This document shows positions 15,509-24,951 of a DNA stretch of 64,000 nucleotides, piece by piece. Made by a program: the position numbers and the translations under genes. The notes beneath the pieces were generated by a model. That model worked only from the letters and a program-made list of their open reading frames with translations. It had not been told where the DNA came from and ran no database searches. The stretch's first letter is position 1; each line of letters opens with the position of its first letter. Source of the DNA: Actinomycetota bacterium (GTDB taxonomy: Bacteria; Actinomycetota; CADDZG01; WHSQ01); the NCBI GenBank assembly GCA_030447315.1, contig JAUJPD010000002.1, forward strand, positions 159,346-223,345, given 5' to 3'.

Positions 15509-16315
15509 TCAGTTGACGACCTCTTTGGAGCGGACCGCGGTCCAGCGTTCGGTCAACCCGGAGAAGGACCGGCCCGCCCTGATCAGGTCACCGGCTTCGA
15601 GCGCATCCAGGCAGGTGGCGACCTCAGCGGCCGAGCGATCTTCGAGAAGATCCTCGTGGCTGAACATCGCGGCGACGGAGCCGTAGTCGAGCTCCATGAT
15701 CCCGTCGCTGGTGAAACCGTCCAACCACTCGAGCAGCTCGCGCACCGCCGTCGTGACACTGTCGTCGATCCAGGTCGACTCCAACACCGACAGACACCTC
15801 ACCAGGCGGGCTTTAGCCGTGGACAGCTCGGTTTCGTAGCGAACCCTGAGACCGTCCTTGTCTTCGGTGAGGATGCGCTCGGAGTCATCGAAGGCGGCGA
15901 ACCAGCGGAGCGGGACATGCCAGTTCGCGTGCAGGATGTGAGAACGGACCTCGGGGCGTTCGTCGCCCAGCGTCGCGAGCTCGTGAGCGGCACGGCGAGC
16001 TTCGGCCTCCGGCACAAAGGCTTCGGCCACTTCTTCAGGGATGCTGTTGCGGAACGCGAGCAGCCCCGCGAGCATCCGCAGTCTCGTGCGCCACGGGCAG
16101 ATGAGAACGTCGCCCTCGACCTCGCGCACGAACGCCCCCTCGGTTGGGGCAGCAAGGTCGCCTGTGGCGGGTAGCGCAGCGGCTATGAGCCACCGGCGAG
16201 CCGCGGTGGGCTCGGCCGCGTCCGCGTCTCGTGAACCCGCGACCCATTGTTCCTGTTCTTCAGGAAGGAAAGAAGCAAGAGGTTGATAGACCCGCAGATA
16301 TGACGTCTTGATCAT
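15509..16315 (-). CDS. Conserved actinobacterial protein of unknown function
   Basis: 268 residues from ATG 16315. It opens MIKTSYLRVYQPLASFLPEE and has a basic, Arg-rich region (LICPWRTRLRMLAGLLAFRN), a RWFAAFDDSER motif and a helical C-terminus. No membrane segment or signal peptide. Similar proteins, starting with the Lys-Thr-Ser-Tyr-Leu-Arg motif, are common in Actinobacteria, usually as single genes. I cannot assign a function. Divergent from the leucine dehydrogenase gene with a ~117-base gap. Confidence 0.72.
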   Translation of the reverse strand: MIKTSYLRVYQPLASFLPEEQEQWVAGSRDADAAEPTAARRWLIAAALPATGDLAAPTEGAFVREVEGDVLICPWRTRLRMLAGLLAFRNSIPEEVAEAFVPEAEARRAAHELATLGDERPEVRSHILHANWHVPLRWFAAFDDSERILTEDKDGLRVRYETELSTAKARLVRCLSVLESTWIDDSVTTAVRELLEWLDGFTSDGIMELDYGSVAAMFSHEDLLEDRSAAEVATCLDALEAGDLIRAGRSFSGLTERWTAVRSKEVVN

Positions 16316-16432
16316 CGCTGTCGATGCTACTCAGTGCTGCGATAAGGAGGCGGCATTCGGCCACGCGGGTACCATGGCGACCCGAGCTGGGACGACGGGG
16401 TTCCGGCGAAGAACAACGGGGGTTTCCCTCTG

Positions 16433-17524
16433 ATGAGCGTCTTCGAGCGCATCGACGGCGATGGCTACGAGCAGATCGTCTATTGCTCCGACGATCAGTC
16501 GGGTCTCCGGGCGATCATCGCCATCCACTCCACGGCACTGGGCCCCGCCCTGGGCGGGACGCGCTTCTATCCATACGACCGCGAAGAGGATGCGCTGGTC
16601 GACGTTCTGCGTCTTTCCAAAGGCATGACTTACAAAGCAGCGGCGGCCGGACTGGACCTGGGTGGGGGCAAAGCCGTCATCATCGGAGATCCTCGCCGGA
16701 ACAAGACCGAGGAGCTGCTACGCGCCTATGGTCGCTTCGTCGAGACCTTAGGGGGCCGATACATCACCGCGGAGGATGTGGGCACCGCGCTTGAAGACAT
16801 GGACGTGGTGCGACGCGAGTCCCGCTGGGTGACCGGTTGCTCACACACTTACGGGGGGTCCGGCGATCCGTCACCGGTGACCGCGTACGGAGTATTGAAC
16901 GGGATAAAGGCGTGTCTGCTCGAGGTCTTCGGCTCGTCTGAGGTGGCCGGGCGAAGCGTTGCCTTGCAGGGTGTGGGCAAGGTCGGCTACGCGCTGTGTG
17001 GCTACCTCGTCAAAGAGGGGGCGAAAGTCACGATCGGTGATATCGACGTCGACAACATGGCTCGGGCCGTCAAGGACCATGGTGTCGCGACGATCCCTCT
17101 CGAGGAGATCCACAAACTCGACTGCGACGTGTTCGCGCCCTGCGCTCTGGGCGGCGGCATCAACGACGACACCTTGTCGGAGTTCAACTGCAAGATCATC
17201 GCGGGAGCCGCGAACAACCAACTCGCGGGCGAAGAGCACGGAGAGAAGCTCCGTGAGCTAGGGATCCTGTACGCACCCGACTTCGTCATCAACGCAGGCG
17301 GACTGATCAACGTAGAAGACGAGCTGCGCGGCTATGACCGTGCGCGCGCGTTGGCGCGGGTCGAAGGGATCTACAAACAGATGCAGCTCATCTTCACCCT
17401 GGCGAAGGAGCACGGGATCTCCACCGCCAAGGCCGCCGAACTACACGCTCAGGAGCGGATCCGGAAGATCAGCCGCATCCGGTTGGTGCGAACTGCGGAG
17501 TTCGGCCCGAGCCACAGCAACTGA
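16433..17524 (+). CDS. Leucine/valine dehydrogenase (Glu/Leu/Phe/Val dehydrogenase family)
   Basis: 363 residues. N-terminal catalytic domain with GPALGGTRFYPYDREEDAL and LSKGMTYKAAAAGLDLGGGKAVI (substrate-binding Lys and Gly-rich catalytic Lys loop); Rossmann domain with LQGVGKVGYALCGYLVKEG. It deaminates branched-chain amino acids to 2-oxo acids with NAD+. The E1alpha gene starts 13 bases downstream, so the product would feed straight into the dehydrogenase complex encoded there. Exact preference (Leu, Val or Phe) cannot be read from sequence. Confidence 0.88.
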   Translation: MSVFERIDGDGYEQIVYCSDDQSGLRAIIAIHSTALGPALGGTRFYPYDREEDALVDVLRLSKGMTYKAAAAGLDLGGGKAVIIGDPRRNKTEELLRAYGRFVETLGGRYITAEDVGTALEDMDVVRRESRWVTGCSHTYGGSGDPSPVTAYGVLNGIKACLLEVFGSSEVAGRSVALQGVGKVGYALCGYLVKEGAKVTIGDIDVDNMARAVKDHGVATIPLEEIHKLDCDVFAPCALGGGINDDTLSEFNCKIIAGAANNQLAGEEHGEKLRELGILYAPDFVINAGGLINVEDELRGYDRARALARVEGIYKQMQLIFTLAKEHGISTAKAAELHAQERIRKISRIRLVRTAEFGPSHSN

Positions 17525-17537
17525 GAGTGCCCCGTTC

Positions 17538-18659
17538 ATGAGCGAGATCCTGCGCATCATCGGCAATGGCGAAGATCTGGACGACCGCGAGGTGCCCGAC
17601 GGTCTCGCCGAGAAGGACCTCGTCGAGCTCTTCCGCGGGTTGGTCCTCCTCCGTACCTTCGACGAGCGTGCGGTGGCCCTGCAGAGACAAGGACGCATCG
17701 GCACCTACGCCCTTTATTGGGGCGAAGAAGCTACCCAGGCCGGGGCGCTGTACGCCTGCGAGGACGGCGATTGGGTCTTTCCCTCTTACCGGCAGAACGC
17801 CATAGGGATCCTCAGAGGTGTCGCACCGTCGACCGTCCTGGCATGGTGGCGCGGATATGGGGGCACCCACGGGTTCTGGAACCCCCGCGATCATCGCGTC
17901 GGCCCCATCTGCGTGCCGATAGCAACCCATCTGCCGCACGCGGTGGGTGTCTCGTGGGCGGCCAAGATCCGCAAGGACAGGGCGTCCGCTCTGACGTGGT
18001 TCGGCGACGGCGCGACCTCGGAGGGCGACTTCCACGAAGCGATGAACTTCGCGTCCGTCTTCAAGACGTCGACGGTCTTCTTCTGTGTGAACAACCAGTG
18101 GGCGATCTCCACCCCGATCTCTCGTCAGATGGCGAGCGAGACGATCGCGCAGAAGGCGGTCGCTTACGGCATGCCGGGCGTCCGAGTGGACGGTTTCGAT
18201 CCCCTCGCGTGCTGGAAGGTCACCCGCGACGCTCTGGAGCGCGGGCGCGACGGCGGCGGACCAACACTGATCGAGGCCTACTGCTACCGGATCATGCCGC
18301 ACGGCACCGCCGATGACCCCCGGCTCTACCGCGACGAGAGCGAGACCGAAAGATGGAAAAAACTCGAGCCGGTGGGTCGGATGGGATCGTTCCTGCGGCG
18401 GTTGACCATCCTCGACGACACCAAGGAAGAAGAGATCAGAGCCGAGGCCAAAGAGACGATCGCCCAGGCGGTACGAGACATGGAGGCCATCGCGCACCCC
18501 GGTCAAGAGATCTTGTTCGAACACGTTTACCGCTCCGGACGACCGTGGAACTTCGACGAAGCTCTCGATGAGCTCGGTTCCGTAGAGCGTCCTGCCGAAG
18601 TAAAGCCACTCGGCCCCCCCACCAGCCCCGGCGCCGGCGCGGAGGGAAAGACCCAATGA
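17538..18659 (+). CDS. Branched-chain 2-oxo acid dehydrogenase E1 alpha subunit
   Basis: 373 residues from ATG 17538. Thiamine diphosphate enzyme: RQGRIGTYALYWGEEATQAG, a YRQNAIGILRGV pocket, and the ThDP motif WFGDGATSEGDFHEAMNFA ending in FFCVNNQWAIS. In the complex it decarboxylates the 2-oxo acid and passes the acyl group to lipoate on E2. A proline/glycine-rich tail of ~20 residues ends the protein. The stop overlaps the E1 beta ATG (ATGA). Pyruvate dehydrogenase is the alternative, but the leucine dehydrogenase neighbour favours branched-chain substrates. Confidence 0.9.
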   Translation: MSEILRIIGNGEDLDDREVPDGLAEKDLVELFRGLVLLRTFDERAVALQRQGRIGTYALYWGEEATQAGALYACEDGDWVFPSYRQNAIGILRGVAPSTVLAWWRGYGGTHGFWNPRDHRVGPICVPIATHLPHAVGVSWAAKIRKDRASALTWFGDGATSEGDFHEAMNFASVFKTSTVFFCVNNQWAISTPISRQMASETIAQKAVAYGMPGVRVDGFDPLACWKVTRDALERGRDGGGPTLIEAYCYRIMPHGTADDPRLYRDESETERWKKLEPVGRMGSFLRRLTILDDTKEEEIRAEAKETIAQAVRDMEAIAHPGQEILFEHVYRSGRPWNFDEALDELGSVERPAEVKPLGPPTSPGAGAEGKTQ

Positions 18660-19684
18660 CAGAGCCCTCCGTCGCGCTGGCTACCAAAGCCAACATGGTC
18701 GAGGCCCTCAACCGGGGTCTGCACGAGGCCATGGCCGCGGACGACAGGGTCGTGGTGCTGGGCGAGGACGTGGCCAAGACCGGCGGTGTCTTCCGCGTCA
18801 CCGCCGGCTTGCTGGATCGTTTCGGCGAAGAACGGGTGGTCGACACTCCACTCGCGGAGGCCGGGATCGTCGGCACCGCCATCGGGATGGCCGTCTACGG
18901 CCTCTTGCCTGTGGTCGAGATCCAGTTCGACTCATTCGTCTACCCGGGCTTCGAGCAGATCGCGGTGCACGCGGCCAGGTACGCATGGCGAACCAAGGGT
19001 GAGGTGCCCGCGTCGATCGTCATCAGGATCCCCTACGGCGGGGGGGTCCGCATGCCCGAGCTGCACTCGGATTCCCCGGAAGCTTTGTTCGTGCACACAC
19101 CCGGCCTCAAGGTGGTCTGCCCGTCGACGCCTCAGGATGCGCGCGCCATGATCGTTGCCGCGATCCAAGATCCCGACCCGGTGATATTCATGGAGCCCAA
19201 ACGCATCTACCGCGCCGGACGCCAAGAGTTGCCGGATGAACCAGCACTCGGCGACGGCAACGGCACCGGGACCAAGCACCTGTCGACGGCTCGACGCGCA
19301 CGCGAGGGCGACGATCTCGCGATCTTCAGCTACGGCGCCACGGTGCCGTTGGTGCTGGATGCAGCAGAAAGGTTGTCGCTCGAGCTCGGGGTGGAAGCGC
19401 TCGTCGTCGACCTGCGTACTCTCTATCCACTAGACGTCGAGGCCATCACCGGCGCGGCCGCGCACTGTGGGCGCGCGCTGGTCGTTCACGAAGCTCCTCG
19501 TAGCGCCGGCATCGGAGCCGAGGTGTCGAGCCTCATCCATGAGCGCGTGATGTTGGACCTCGAGGCCCCGGTGGGCCGCGTGACGGGTTACGACGCTCCC
19601 TTCCCACAGTTCGCGAACGAGGACGACTACCTGCCGTCGGTAGACCGGATCTTCGCGGGAGCCAAGAAGGTCCTCGACTTCTGA
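18656..19684 (+). CDS. 2-oxo acid dehydrogenase E1 beta subunit
   Basis: 342 residues, full length. Transketolase pyrimidine-binding domain with VVVLGEDVAKTGGVFRVT (conserved Glu for ThDP activation) and DTPLAEAGIVGTAIGMA; PYGGGVRMPELHSDSPEA in the middle; C-terminal domain with VVDLRTLYPLD. Forms the alpha2-beta2 E1 with the upstream product. The last base of its TGA is the first base of the E2 ATG. Confidence 0.93.
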   Translation: MTEPSVALATKANMVEALNRGLHEAMAADDRVVVLGEDVAKTGGVFRVTAGLLDRFGEERVVDTPLAEAGIVGTAIGMAVYGLLPVVEIQFDSFVYPGFEQIAVHAARYAWRTKGEVPASIVIRIPYGGGVRMPELHSDSPEALFVHTPGLKVVCPSTPQDARAMIVAAIQDPDPVIFMEPKRIYRAGRQELPDEPALGDGNGTGTKHLSTARRAREGDDLAIFSYGATVPLVLDAAERLSLELGVEALVVDLRTLYPLDVEAITGAAAHCGRALVVHEAPRSAGIGAEVSSLIHERVMLDLEAPVGRVTGYDAPFPQFANEDDYLPSVDRIFAGAKKVLDF

Positions 19685-20931
19685 TGCCGGACTTCCTCTT
19701 GCCTGATCTCGGCGAAGGATTGACCGAGGCAGAGATCGACCGGTGGCTCGTCAAAGAAGGTGACACCGTCGCAGAAGACGATCCCCTGGTCGAGGTCATC
19801 ACCGACAAGGCCACGGCCGAGATCCCCTCACCGTTCGCCGGGCTCGTCTCGAAGATCCATGTCGGTGAGGGCAAGGTGGTCTCCGTCGGCACCGCGCTGG
19901 TCACGATCGGAGAAGCCGCTGCTCCCGTGAGGCCGGCCGAGCCCGCTGAGCGGTTCCGGCCACCATCACCTCCCGGCCCGGCGCCCACGGCGCCCGGTCC
20001 GGGGCGGCCCCGGGACAACGACGAGCTCTCCTCGCCGCGGGCTGGGGGGACCGCGCCGAGCGTTTCTTCGGCAAAGGCGATGCCCCCCGTGCGGAGGCTC
20101 GCCCGCGAGCTGGGGGTGGACCTCACCACGGTGGCCGGATCTGGACCCAGCGGACGGATCTTGCGCGCAGACGTAGAGACCGCCGCCAACGGCGAGAAGG
20201 CTCCCTTGCTCCGGCCGCAAGATGGCGGCTCCCCCGAAGACAGGCGCGAGCCCTTACGAGGGGTTCGGCGACTGATCGCGCAGCGGATGACCGAGGCGCA
20301 CCGGATCGTGCCCCCGGTCACCCACGTCGAGGAGTGCGACGTGACCGAGCTGGACGCGACGCGGGAGCTTGCGAACGAGCGGGCGCCCGAAGAACTACGC
20401 CTCACGTATATCCCATTCATCGTGAAGGCGGTTGTCGCAGCATTGAAGGACTACCCCGCGCTCAACGCATCCCTGGACGAAGCCGCCGGCGAGATCGTGT
20501 TCCACGACCGCTTCGACATCGGCATCGCGGTGGACACGCCTGCGGGTCTAACGGTGCCGGTCGTTCGAGCCGCGGACACGAAACGTCTCCGACAGATCGC
20601 TACCGAGGTGGATCATCTCGCCGACGCGGCTCGTCGAGGAAAGTCCAGAGCCGAAGATCTTCGGGACGCGACCTTCACGATCTCGAGCCCCGGTCCGTTC
20701 GGCGGCCTGATGGCGACCCCGATCGTGTTCCATCCTCAATCGGCCATCCTCGGGGTTCACCGGGCGAGTCAACGACCGGTGGTGCGAGACGGACAGATCG
20801 TGATCCGCAAGATGATGAACCTGTCCATCACCTTCGATCACCGGATCCTCGACGGGATGACGGCGGCGAGATTCATCCTGGACGTTGTGCGACTTCTCGA
20901 GCACCCCGCGGTCCTGGCCCTCGAGAGCTAA
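19684..20931 (+). CDS. 2-oxo acid dehydrogenase E2 (dihydrolipoyl acyltransferase)
   Basis: 415 residues. One lipoyl domain (residues ~1-75, lipoylated Lys in ITDKATAEIPSP), a Pro/Ala linker, a peripheral-subunit-binding domain (PPVRRLARELGVDLTTV...GPSGRILRADV, ~135-170) and the catalytic domain ending with TFDHRILDGMTAARFI (active-site His-x3-Asp-Gly). It moves the acyl group to CoA. No E3 dihydrolipoamide dehydrogenase is in the window, so that subunit must come from elsewhere. Convergent with the FAH gene 19 bases away. Confidence 0.94.
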   Translation: MPDFLLPDLGEGLTEAEIDRWLVKEGDTVAEDDPLVEVITDKATAEIPSPFAGLVSKIHVGEGKVVSVGTALVTIGEAAAPVRPAEPAERFRPPSPPGPAPTAPGPGRPRDNDELSSPRAGGTAPSVSSAKAMPPVRRLARELGVDLTTVAGSGPSGRILRADVETAANGEKAPLLRPQDGGSPEDRREPLRGVRRLIAQRMTEAHRIVPPVTHVEECDVTELDATRELANERAPEELRLTYIPFIVKAVVAALKDYPALNASLDEAAGEIVFHDRFDIGIAVDTPAGLTVPVVRAADTKRLRQIATEVDHLADAARRGKSRAEDLRDATFTISSPGPFGGLMATPIVFHPQSAILGVHRASQRPVVRDGQIVIRKMMNLSITFDHRILDGMTAARFILDVVRLLEHPAVLALES

Positions 20932-20950
20932 AGCCGCGGCACGTCGACCT

Positions 20951-21907
20951 CTATCGGGCCGTCCGGTTCACACCGATCGTGTTGCGCAGGATACCGACGT
21001 GTTCGATCTCGAGCTCGACCACGTCTCCGGGTCGTAGCTCTCGTCCCAGGTCCAGCCCACAGCAACCGCCCGGAGTGCCGGAGCCGTAGACGTCTCCCGG
21101 ATAGACGTCTTCACCCTGTGATACGTGCTCGAGCATCTGGGCCCAGCTCCAGCGCGCCGCCGACGAGCGAGCGCGGCCCCATTCCTCTCCGTTGACGCGG
21201 CAGATCATCGCGAGGTCGGGCTCGGCCCCGACCTCGTCAGAGGTCACGATGCAGGGCCCCAACGCGTTCGCGAAGTCTTTGCCCTTGGAAGGACCAAGCC
21301 ACGCGCTCATCTCTTTGGCCTGGACGTCCCGAGCCGAGAAGTCGTTGAAGATCGTGAACCCGAAGATGTAGTCACCGGCTTCACCGGCGTCGATGTCGCG
21401 TCCGCGCCGGCCTACGATCATCGCGAGCTCGAGCTCGAAGTCGAGCCGCTTCGTGAAAGACGGCCACTTGCACTCGGTGTCCGGGCCGATGATGGTGCGG
21501 TGGTTTCCCTTGTAGTAGACGGGTGCCTCGTACCAGTAGTCCGGAACCACGGTGTTGCGTCGCTCGGCCCCCCTTCTAACGTGGTCTTCGAAGGCGAGGA
21601 AGTCGCGCAGCGATTGCACCCTGTCGAGAGGACAGAGCAGACGCATGTCGGGGTCATCGGGCTCGAGAACCATGTCGGGCAGCGAAGACGCCGCCCGGCA
21701 CACGTCTCGAACCTCCTTCCATACCTCGGGGCCTTGCTGGATCAAGGCGTAAGGAGACACGAGGAAGGGGCCCGTCTCGGGATCCAGCCGGGTGCCGGTG
21801 ACCTCGTTCCACGCGTCGAGAAGATCGACCGGACCGGAGTCGCCCACCGCGATCGCGACCCGCGGCTGATACCCACCCCGATCCGATACGTAGCGATACA
21901 GCCGCAC
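20951..21907 (-). CDS. Fumarylacetoacetate hydrolase-family protein
   Basis: 318 residues. FAH fold: PLDRVQSLRDFLAFEDHV, YYKGNHRTIIGP, metal-binding RLDFELELAMIVGRRG (Glu-x-Glu) and FTIFNDFSARDVQAKEM, then GSGTPGGCCGLDLGRELRPGD. It lies downstream of homogentisate dioxygenase and HPPD, so hydrolysis of fumarylacetoacetate to fumarate and acetoacetate is the likely role. The family also includes other 2-oxo-hydrolases, so context carries the substrate call. Confidence 0.88.
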   Translation of the reverse strand: MRLYRYVSDRGGYQPRVAIAVGDSGPVDLLDAWNEVTGTRLDPETGPFLVSPYALIQQGPEVWKEVRDVCRAASSLPDMVLEPDDPDMRLLCPLDRVQSLRDFLAFEDHVRRGAERRNTVVPDYWYEAPVYYKGNHRTIIGPDTECKWPSFTKRLDFELELAMIVGRRGRDIDAGEAGDYIFGFTIFNDFSARDVQAKEMSAWLGPSKGKDFANALGPCIVTSDEVGAEPDLAMICRVNGEEWGRARSSAARWSWAQMLEHVSQGEDVYPGDVYGSGTPGGCCGLDLGRELRPGDVVELEIEHVGILRNTIGVNRTAR

Positions 21908-21923
21908 TTAAGGAACCCGGGCG

Positions 21924-23042
21924 CTAGTCGCCGAGAAGACCCATGCCGGCAGCCCACGACGTCTCGTACTCCGTCGCGACAACGGCATCGGCTTCGCTGG
22001 AGACGACCAGCGGGTGATGCGTCTCGACCATGACCGCCACCTCGTCGGTGCGCAGCTTGCTCTTGGACGCTTCGATAGCGGCGGGCTGGGGCCCATGGTG
22101 GATGCCCTGGGGATGCAAGGTGATGAAGCCGACGTCGATGCCGGCCCGGCTGAAGAAGTTGCCCTCGTGATAGAAGAGGATCTCGTCCGCGTCGATGTTG
22201 GCGTGGTAGAAGGGCACCTTCAAGACCTCCGGATCCTCCTCGAGTGGCCGAGGCACGAACGAGCAGATCACGAAACCGTCGTTCTCCCAGGTGCAGTGGG
22301 CCGATGGCGGCATGTGATAGCTGGGTGAATACACCGGCCGGTGATCCAGGATGTTCAGCTTCACCGGAGAGACGTCGCCTTGCCACCCAACGACGTCGAG
22401 TGGGTGCCATGCGAAGAACAGCGAAGTGAACTCATTGTCGCGCTTGACTCGGACCTCGAACTCGCCTTCCTCGTCGTGGGGGTCTGGTTCGGGGACGACC
22501 ATGACACCCGGATCGAAGTGGGCGTGTTTACCCATCAGGCCGCGATCGGGCAACCGGTACTCACCGGTGCCCTCGATCACGAAGAAGAAGTTGTCGTCGC
22601 CTTCTGGCACCACGCGGTGGGTTGTGCCCTTCGGGATGATCAGGTAGTCACCGGGGGTGAAGGCGAGAGGGCCGTAGTCCGACTCGAGCGTGCCGCTGCC
22701 GCGGTGGATGAAGTAACACAGATCCCCGTCCGCGTCGCGTAGGAAGTACGTCATCGGCCGCGAGCGCCGGGAGACATACAGACGCACGTCTTGGTTGCCT
22801 GCGATCAATTGCCAGAAACCGTCCTCTTGCGTCTGATCATCCGGCTTCATCTCGTTGACGTTGATCGCTCGCGGACGCAGCTTGCCTTCGATGCGGGTCC
22901 ACGCGGTGGGGGGATGGGTCCGGTAGAGGTGCGATGCCCGGCCGAAGAAGGTCTCGCGACCGTGCTCCTCTTCGTAGGTGCCTTCGGGGACGCCAACATG
23001 TGCCTGCTTGGTGACCTTGCCCTTGGAGTGGACGACGTCCAT
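21924..23042 (-). CDS. hmgA: Homogentisate 1,2-dioxygenase
   Basis: 372 residues, cupin-type. It opens with the homogentisate dioxygenase pattern (HVGVPEGTYEEEHGRETFFGRASHLYR shortened here to its key His/Glu/Tyr residues) and has GDYLIIPKGTTHRVV in the cupin core and PSYHMPPSAHCTWEND and YHEGNFFSRAG in the metal-binding half, with several conserved His. It opens the ring of homogentisate to maleylacetoacetate using Fe(II) and O2. It overlaps the HPPD stop by one base (TGATG). Confidence 0.92.
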   Translation of the reverse strand: MDVVHSKGKVTKQAHVGVPEGTYEEEHGRETFFGRASHLYRTHPPTAWTRIEGKLRPRAINVNEMKPDDQTQEDGFWQLIAGNQDVRLYVSRRSRPMTYFLRDADGDLCYFIHRGSGTLESDYGPLAFTPGDYLIIPKGTTHRVVPEGDDNFFFVIEGTGEYRLPDRGLMGKHAHFDPGVMVVPEPDPHDEEGEFEVRVKRDNEFTSLFFAWHPLDVVGWQGDVSPVKLNILDHRPVYSPSYHMPPSAHCTWENDGFVICSFVPRPLEEDPEVLKVPFYHANIDADEILFYHEGNFFSRAGIDVGFITLHPQGIHHGPQPAAIEASKSKLRTDEVAVMVETHHPLVVSSEADAVVATEYETSWAAGMGLLGD

Positions 23043-24145
23043 CAGAGGTTCCCGCGAGCAGCCTGCTCGCGCTCGATCGACTCGAAGAGCGCCTTGAAAT
23101 TGCCCGCGCCGAACCCTTTAGCGCCGTGTCGCTCGATCACCTCGAAGAAGCAGGTCGGGCGATCCTGCACCGGCTTCGTGAAGATCTGGAGCAGATAGCC
23201 GTCTTCGTCTTTGTCGGCCAGTATCCCGTTGCGCTGCAAGGCGGCGATCTTGTCCGCCGTCTCCGGAACTCGTTGCTTCACGTCTTCGTAGTAGGTCGCC
23301 GGGATCCGCAGGAACTCGATACCGGCGCGGCTCATCGCCTCGACGGTCGCCACGATGTCTTCGCTCGCCATCGCGATGTGCTGAACTCCGGGGGAGCGGT
23401 AGTACTCGAGATACTCCTCGATCTGTGACTTCCTCTTGCCCTCGGCGGGCTCGTTGATCGGAAGCTTGATCTTGCTCACCCCGTCCCATACGACCTTGGA
23501 CATGAGGGCCGAGTACTCCGTCGATATCTCGTCGTCGGAGAAATGACGCAACTCGGTGAACCCCATGATGCGTTCGTAGAACGACACCCACTCGTTCATC
23601 TTCCCGAGCTCGACGTTTCCCACTACGTGGTCGATGTACTGGATCCCGAACCCTTCGGTGCCGTCATTCTCGAGCGGTTGGAACCCGGGGAAGAACACAC
23701 CGGAGTAGTCGGGGCGGCTGACCAGGGAATGGATCGTGTGACCGTAGGTGGCGATGGCTGCTTTAACGAGCTTGCCGTGGTCGTCTTCGAACACCTGCGG
23801 CTCGTCGATCGATCTCGCTCCGCGGCTCAATGCGACCCGGTAGGCCTCTTCGGCGTCCGGGACGCGCAGCGCGACGTCATGCACTCCGTCCCCGTGCTCT
23901 TTGACGTGCTCGGCGATGGGGCTCGAGGGGTCAAGAGCACCGGTGAAGACGAGGCGGATGTCGCCCTGAGCGACGACCCAGGAAACCCGGTCCCTGGTCC
24001 CGGTCTCCAGACCCATGTAAGCGATGGGGGTGAAACCGAGCGCCTTGTAATAGTGCGCCGCCTGCTTCGCGTTACCGACGAAGAACTGCAGGTAGTCGAT
24101 CCCCAGGATCGGGAAGGCGTCTTCTTTGTCTGCGGGCACGGCCAC
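23042..24145 (-). CDS. hpd: 4-hydroxyphenylpyruvate dioxygenase
   Basis: 367 residues, two vicinal-oxygen-chelate halves. N half: GIDYLQFFVGNAKQAAHYY. C half with the iron ligands: YIDHVVGNVELGKM (His), GVQHIAMASEDI (His) and FFEVIERHGAKGFGAGNF (Glu). It converts 4-hydroxyphenylpyruvate to homogentisate, the first committed step of tyrosine breakdown. A tyrosine aminotransferase is not in the window. Likely cotranscribed with hmgA and the FAH gene. Confidence 0.95.
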   Translation of the reverse strand: MAVPADKEDAFPILGIDYLQFFVGNAKQAAHYYKALGFTPIAYMGLETGTRDRVSWVVAQGDIRLVFTGALDPSSPIAEHVKEHGDGVHDVALRVPDAEEAYRVALSRGARSIDEPQVFEDDHGKLVKAAIATYGHTIHSLVSRPDYSGVFFPGFQPLENDGTEGFGIQYIDHVVGNVELGKMNEWVSFYERIMGFTELRHFSDDEISTEYSALMSKVVWDGVSKIKLPINEPAEGKRKSQIEEYLEYYRSPGVQHIAMASEDIVATVEAMSRAGIEFLRIPATYYEDVKQRVPETADKIAALQRNGILADKDEDGYLLQIFTKPVQDRPTCFFEVIERHGAKGFGAGNFKALFESIEREQAARGNL

Positions 24146-24165
24146 CTCCTTGTGGTCCGGGCAGC

Positions 24166-24951
24166 TTAACGGCCGAGAAACTCCGGCTGCCTCTTGGCGA
24201 AGAAGGCCTGCACCCCCTCGAGGTGGTCCGCGCTGCGGCCCGCCTTGCTCTGTGCCAGCACCTCGGCGGCGAGCTGGTCGTCGAGCGACCGATCGAGCGA
24301 GTCATTCACCAGCTGCTTCGTCAGAGCGAACGCTGCGGTGGCCATGGTCGCGAGCCGGGCCGCGAAGGAGCGCCAGTGTGACTCGAAGTCGTCCCGGGCG
24401 ATGACCTGAGAGAACAAGCCCAGGTCGAGCCCGCGCTGAGCGTCGACAGGATGACCGCTGGCGCCGAGCTCCAGGGCTCGCGCCGCTCCCACCATCCGGG
24501 ACAGGAACCACACCGCTCCGGAGTCGGGAACCAGGCCGACCCGGATGAAAGCGAGCACGAGCTTGGCGTCCTCGGACGCGATCCTGAAGTCACAGGCCAG
24601 AGCGAGACTGGCTCCCGCGCCCGCCGCGACCCCGTTCACTGCCGCGATGACGGGCTTGGGGGCCGCGCGGATCGCCTTGATCAGGGGGTTGTATCGGTTG
24701 GTCAGCGTGTCGCCGAGATCCGGGACCGCACCCTTCTCGTACTGGGAGGCAAGCGCCCCCAGATCCTCGCCGGCCGAGAACGCCCGGCCGGCCCCCGTGA
24801 TGACTACCGATCTAACCGAATCGTCACTCGACGCGGCCTGGACCGCTGCCAGCAACTCGAGACCGAGCTCGTCGTTGAAAGCGTTCAGAACCTCGGGACG
24901 ATCCAGCGTCAATACGACGACGCCGTTGTCGGTGCTAGTTCTGAGGGGCAT
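24166..24951 (-). CDS. Enoyl-CoA hydratase/isomerase family, PaaG-like
   Basis: 261 residues from ATG 24951, overlapping the purF end by 17 bases. Crotonase fold: VVVLTLDRPEVLNAFND, oxyanion-hole GRAFSAGEDLGAL and AAVNGVAAGAGASLALACDF. The active-site loop reads GLVPDSGAVWFLSRMVG with Asp, as in PaaG-type ring isomerases, where classical hydratases have Glu. It could act in phenylacetate or fatty-acid breakdown; no other paa gene is adjacent. The HPPD gene starts 20 bases downstream. Confidence 0.85.
   Translation of the reverse strand: MPLRTSTDNGVVVLTLDRPEVLNAFNDELGLELLAAVQAASSDDSVRSVVITGAGRAFSAGEDLGALASQYEKGAVPDLGDTLTNRYNPLIKAIRAAPKPVIAAVNGVAAGAGASLALACDFRIASEDAKLVLAFIRVGLVPDSGAVWFLSRMVGAARALELGASGHPVDAQRGLDLGLFSQVIARDDFESHWRSFAARLATMATAAFALTKQLVNDSLDRSLDDQLAAEVLAQSKAGRSADHLEGVQAFFAKRQPEFLGR

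Noticed and set aside
17469-18656. Minus-strand frame of 395 residues
   Set aside because: Shadow of E1 alpha, which has all ThDP motifs.
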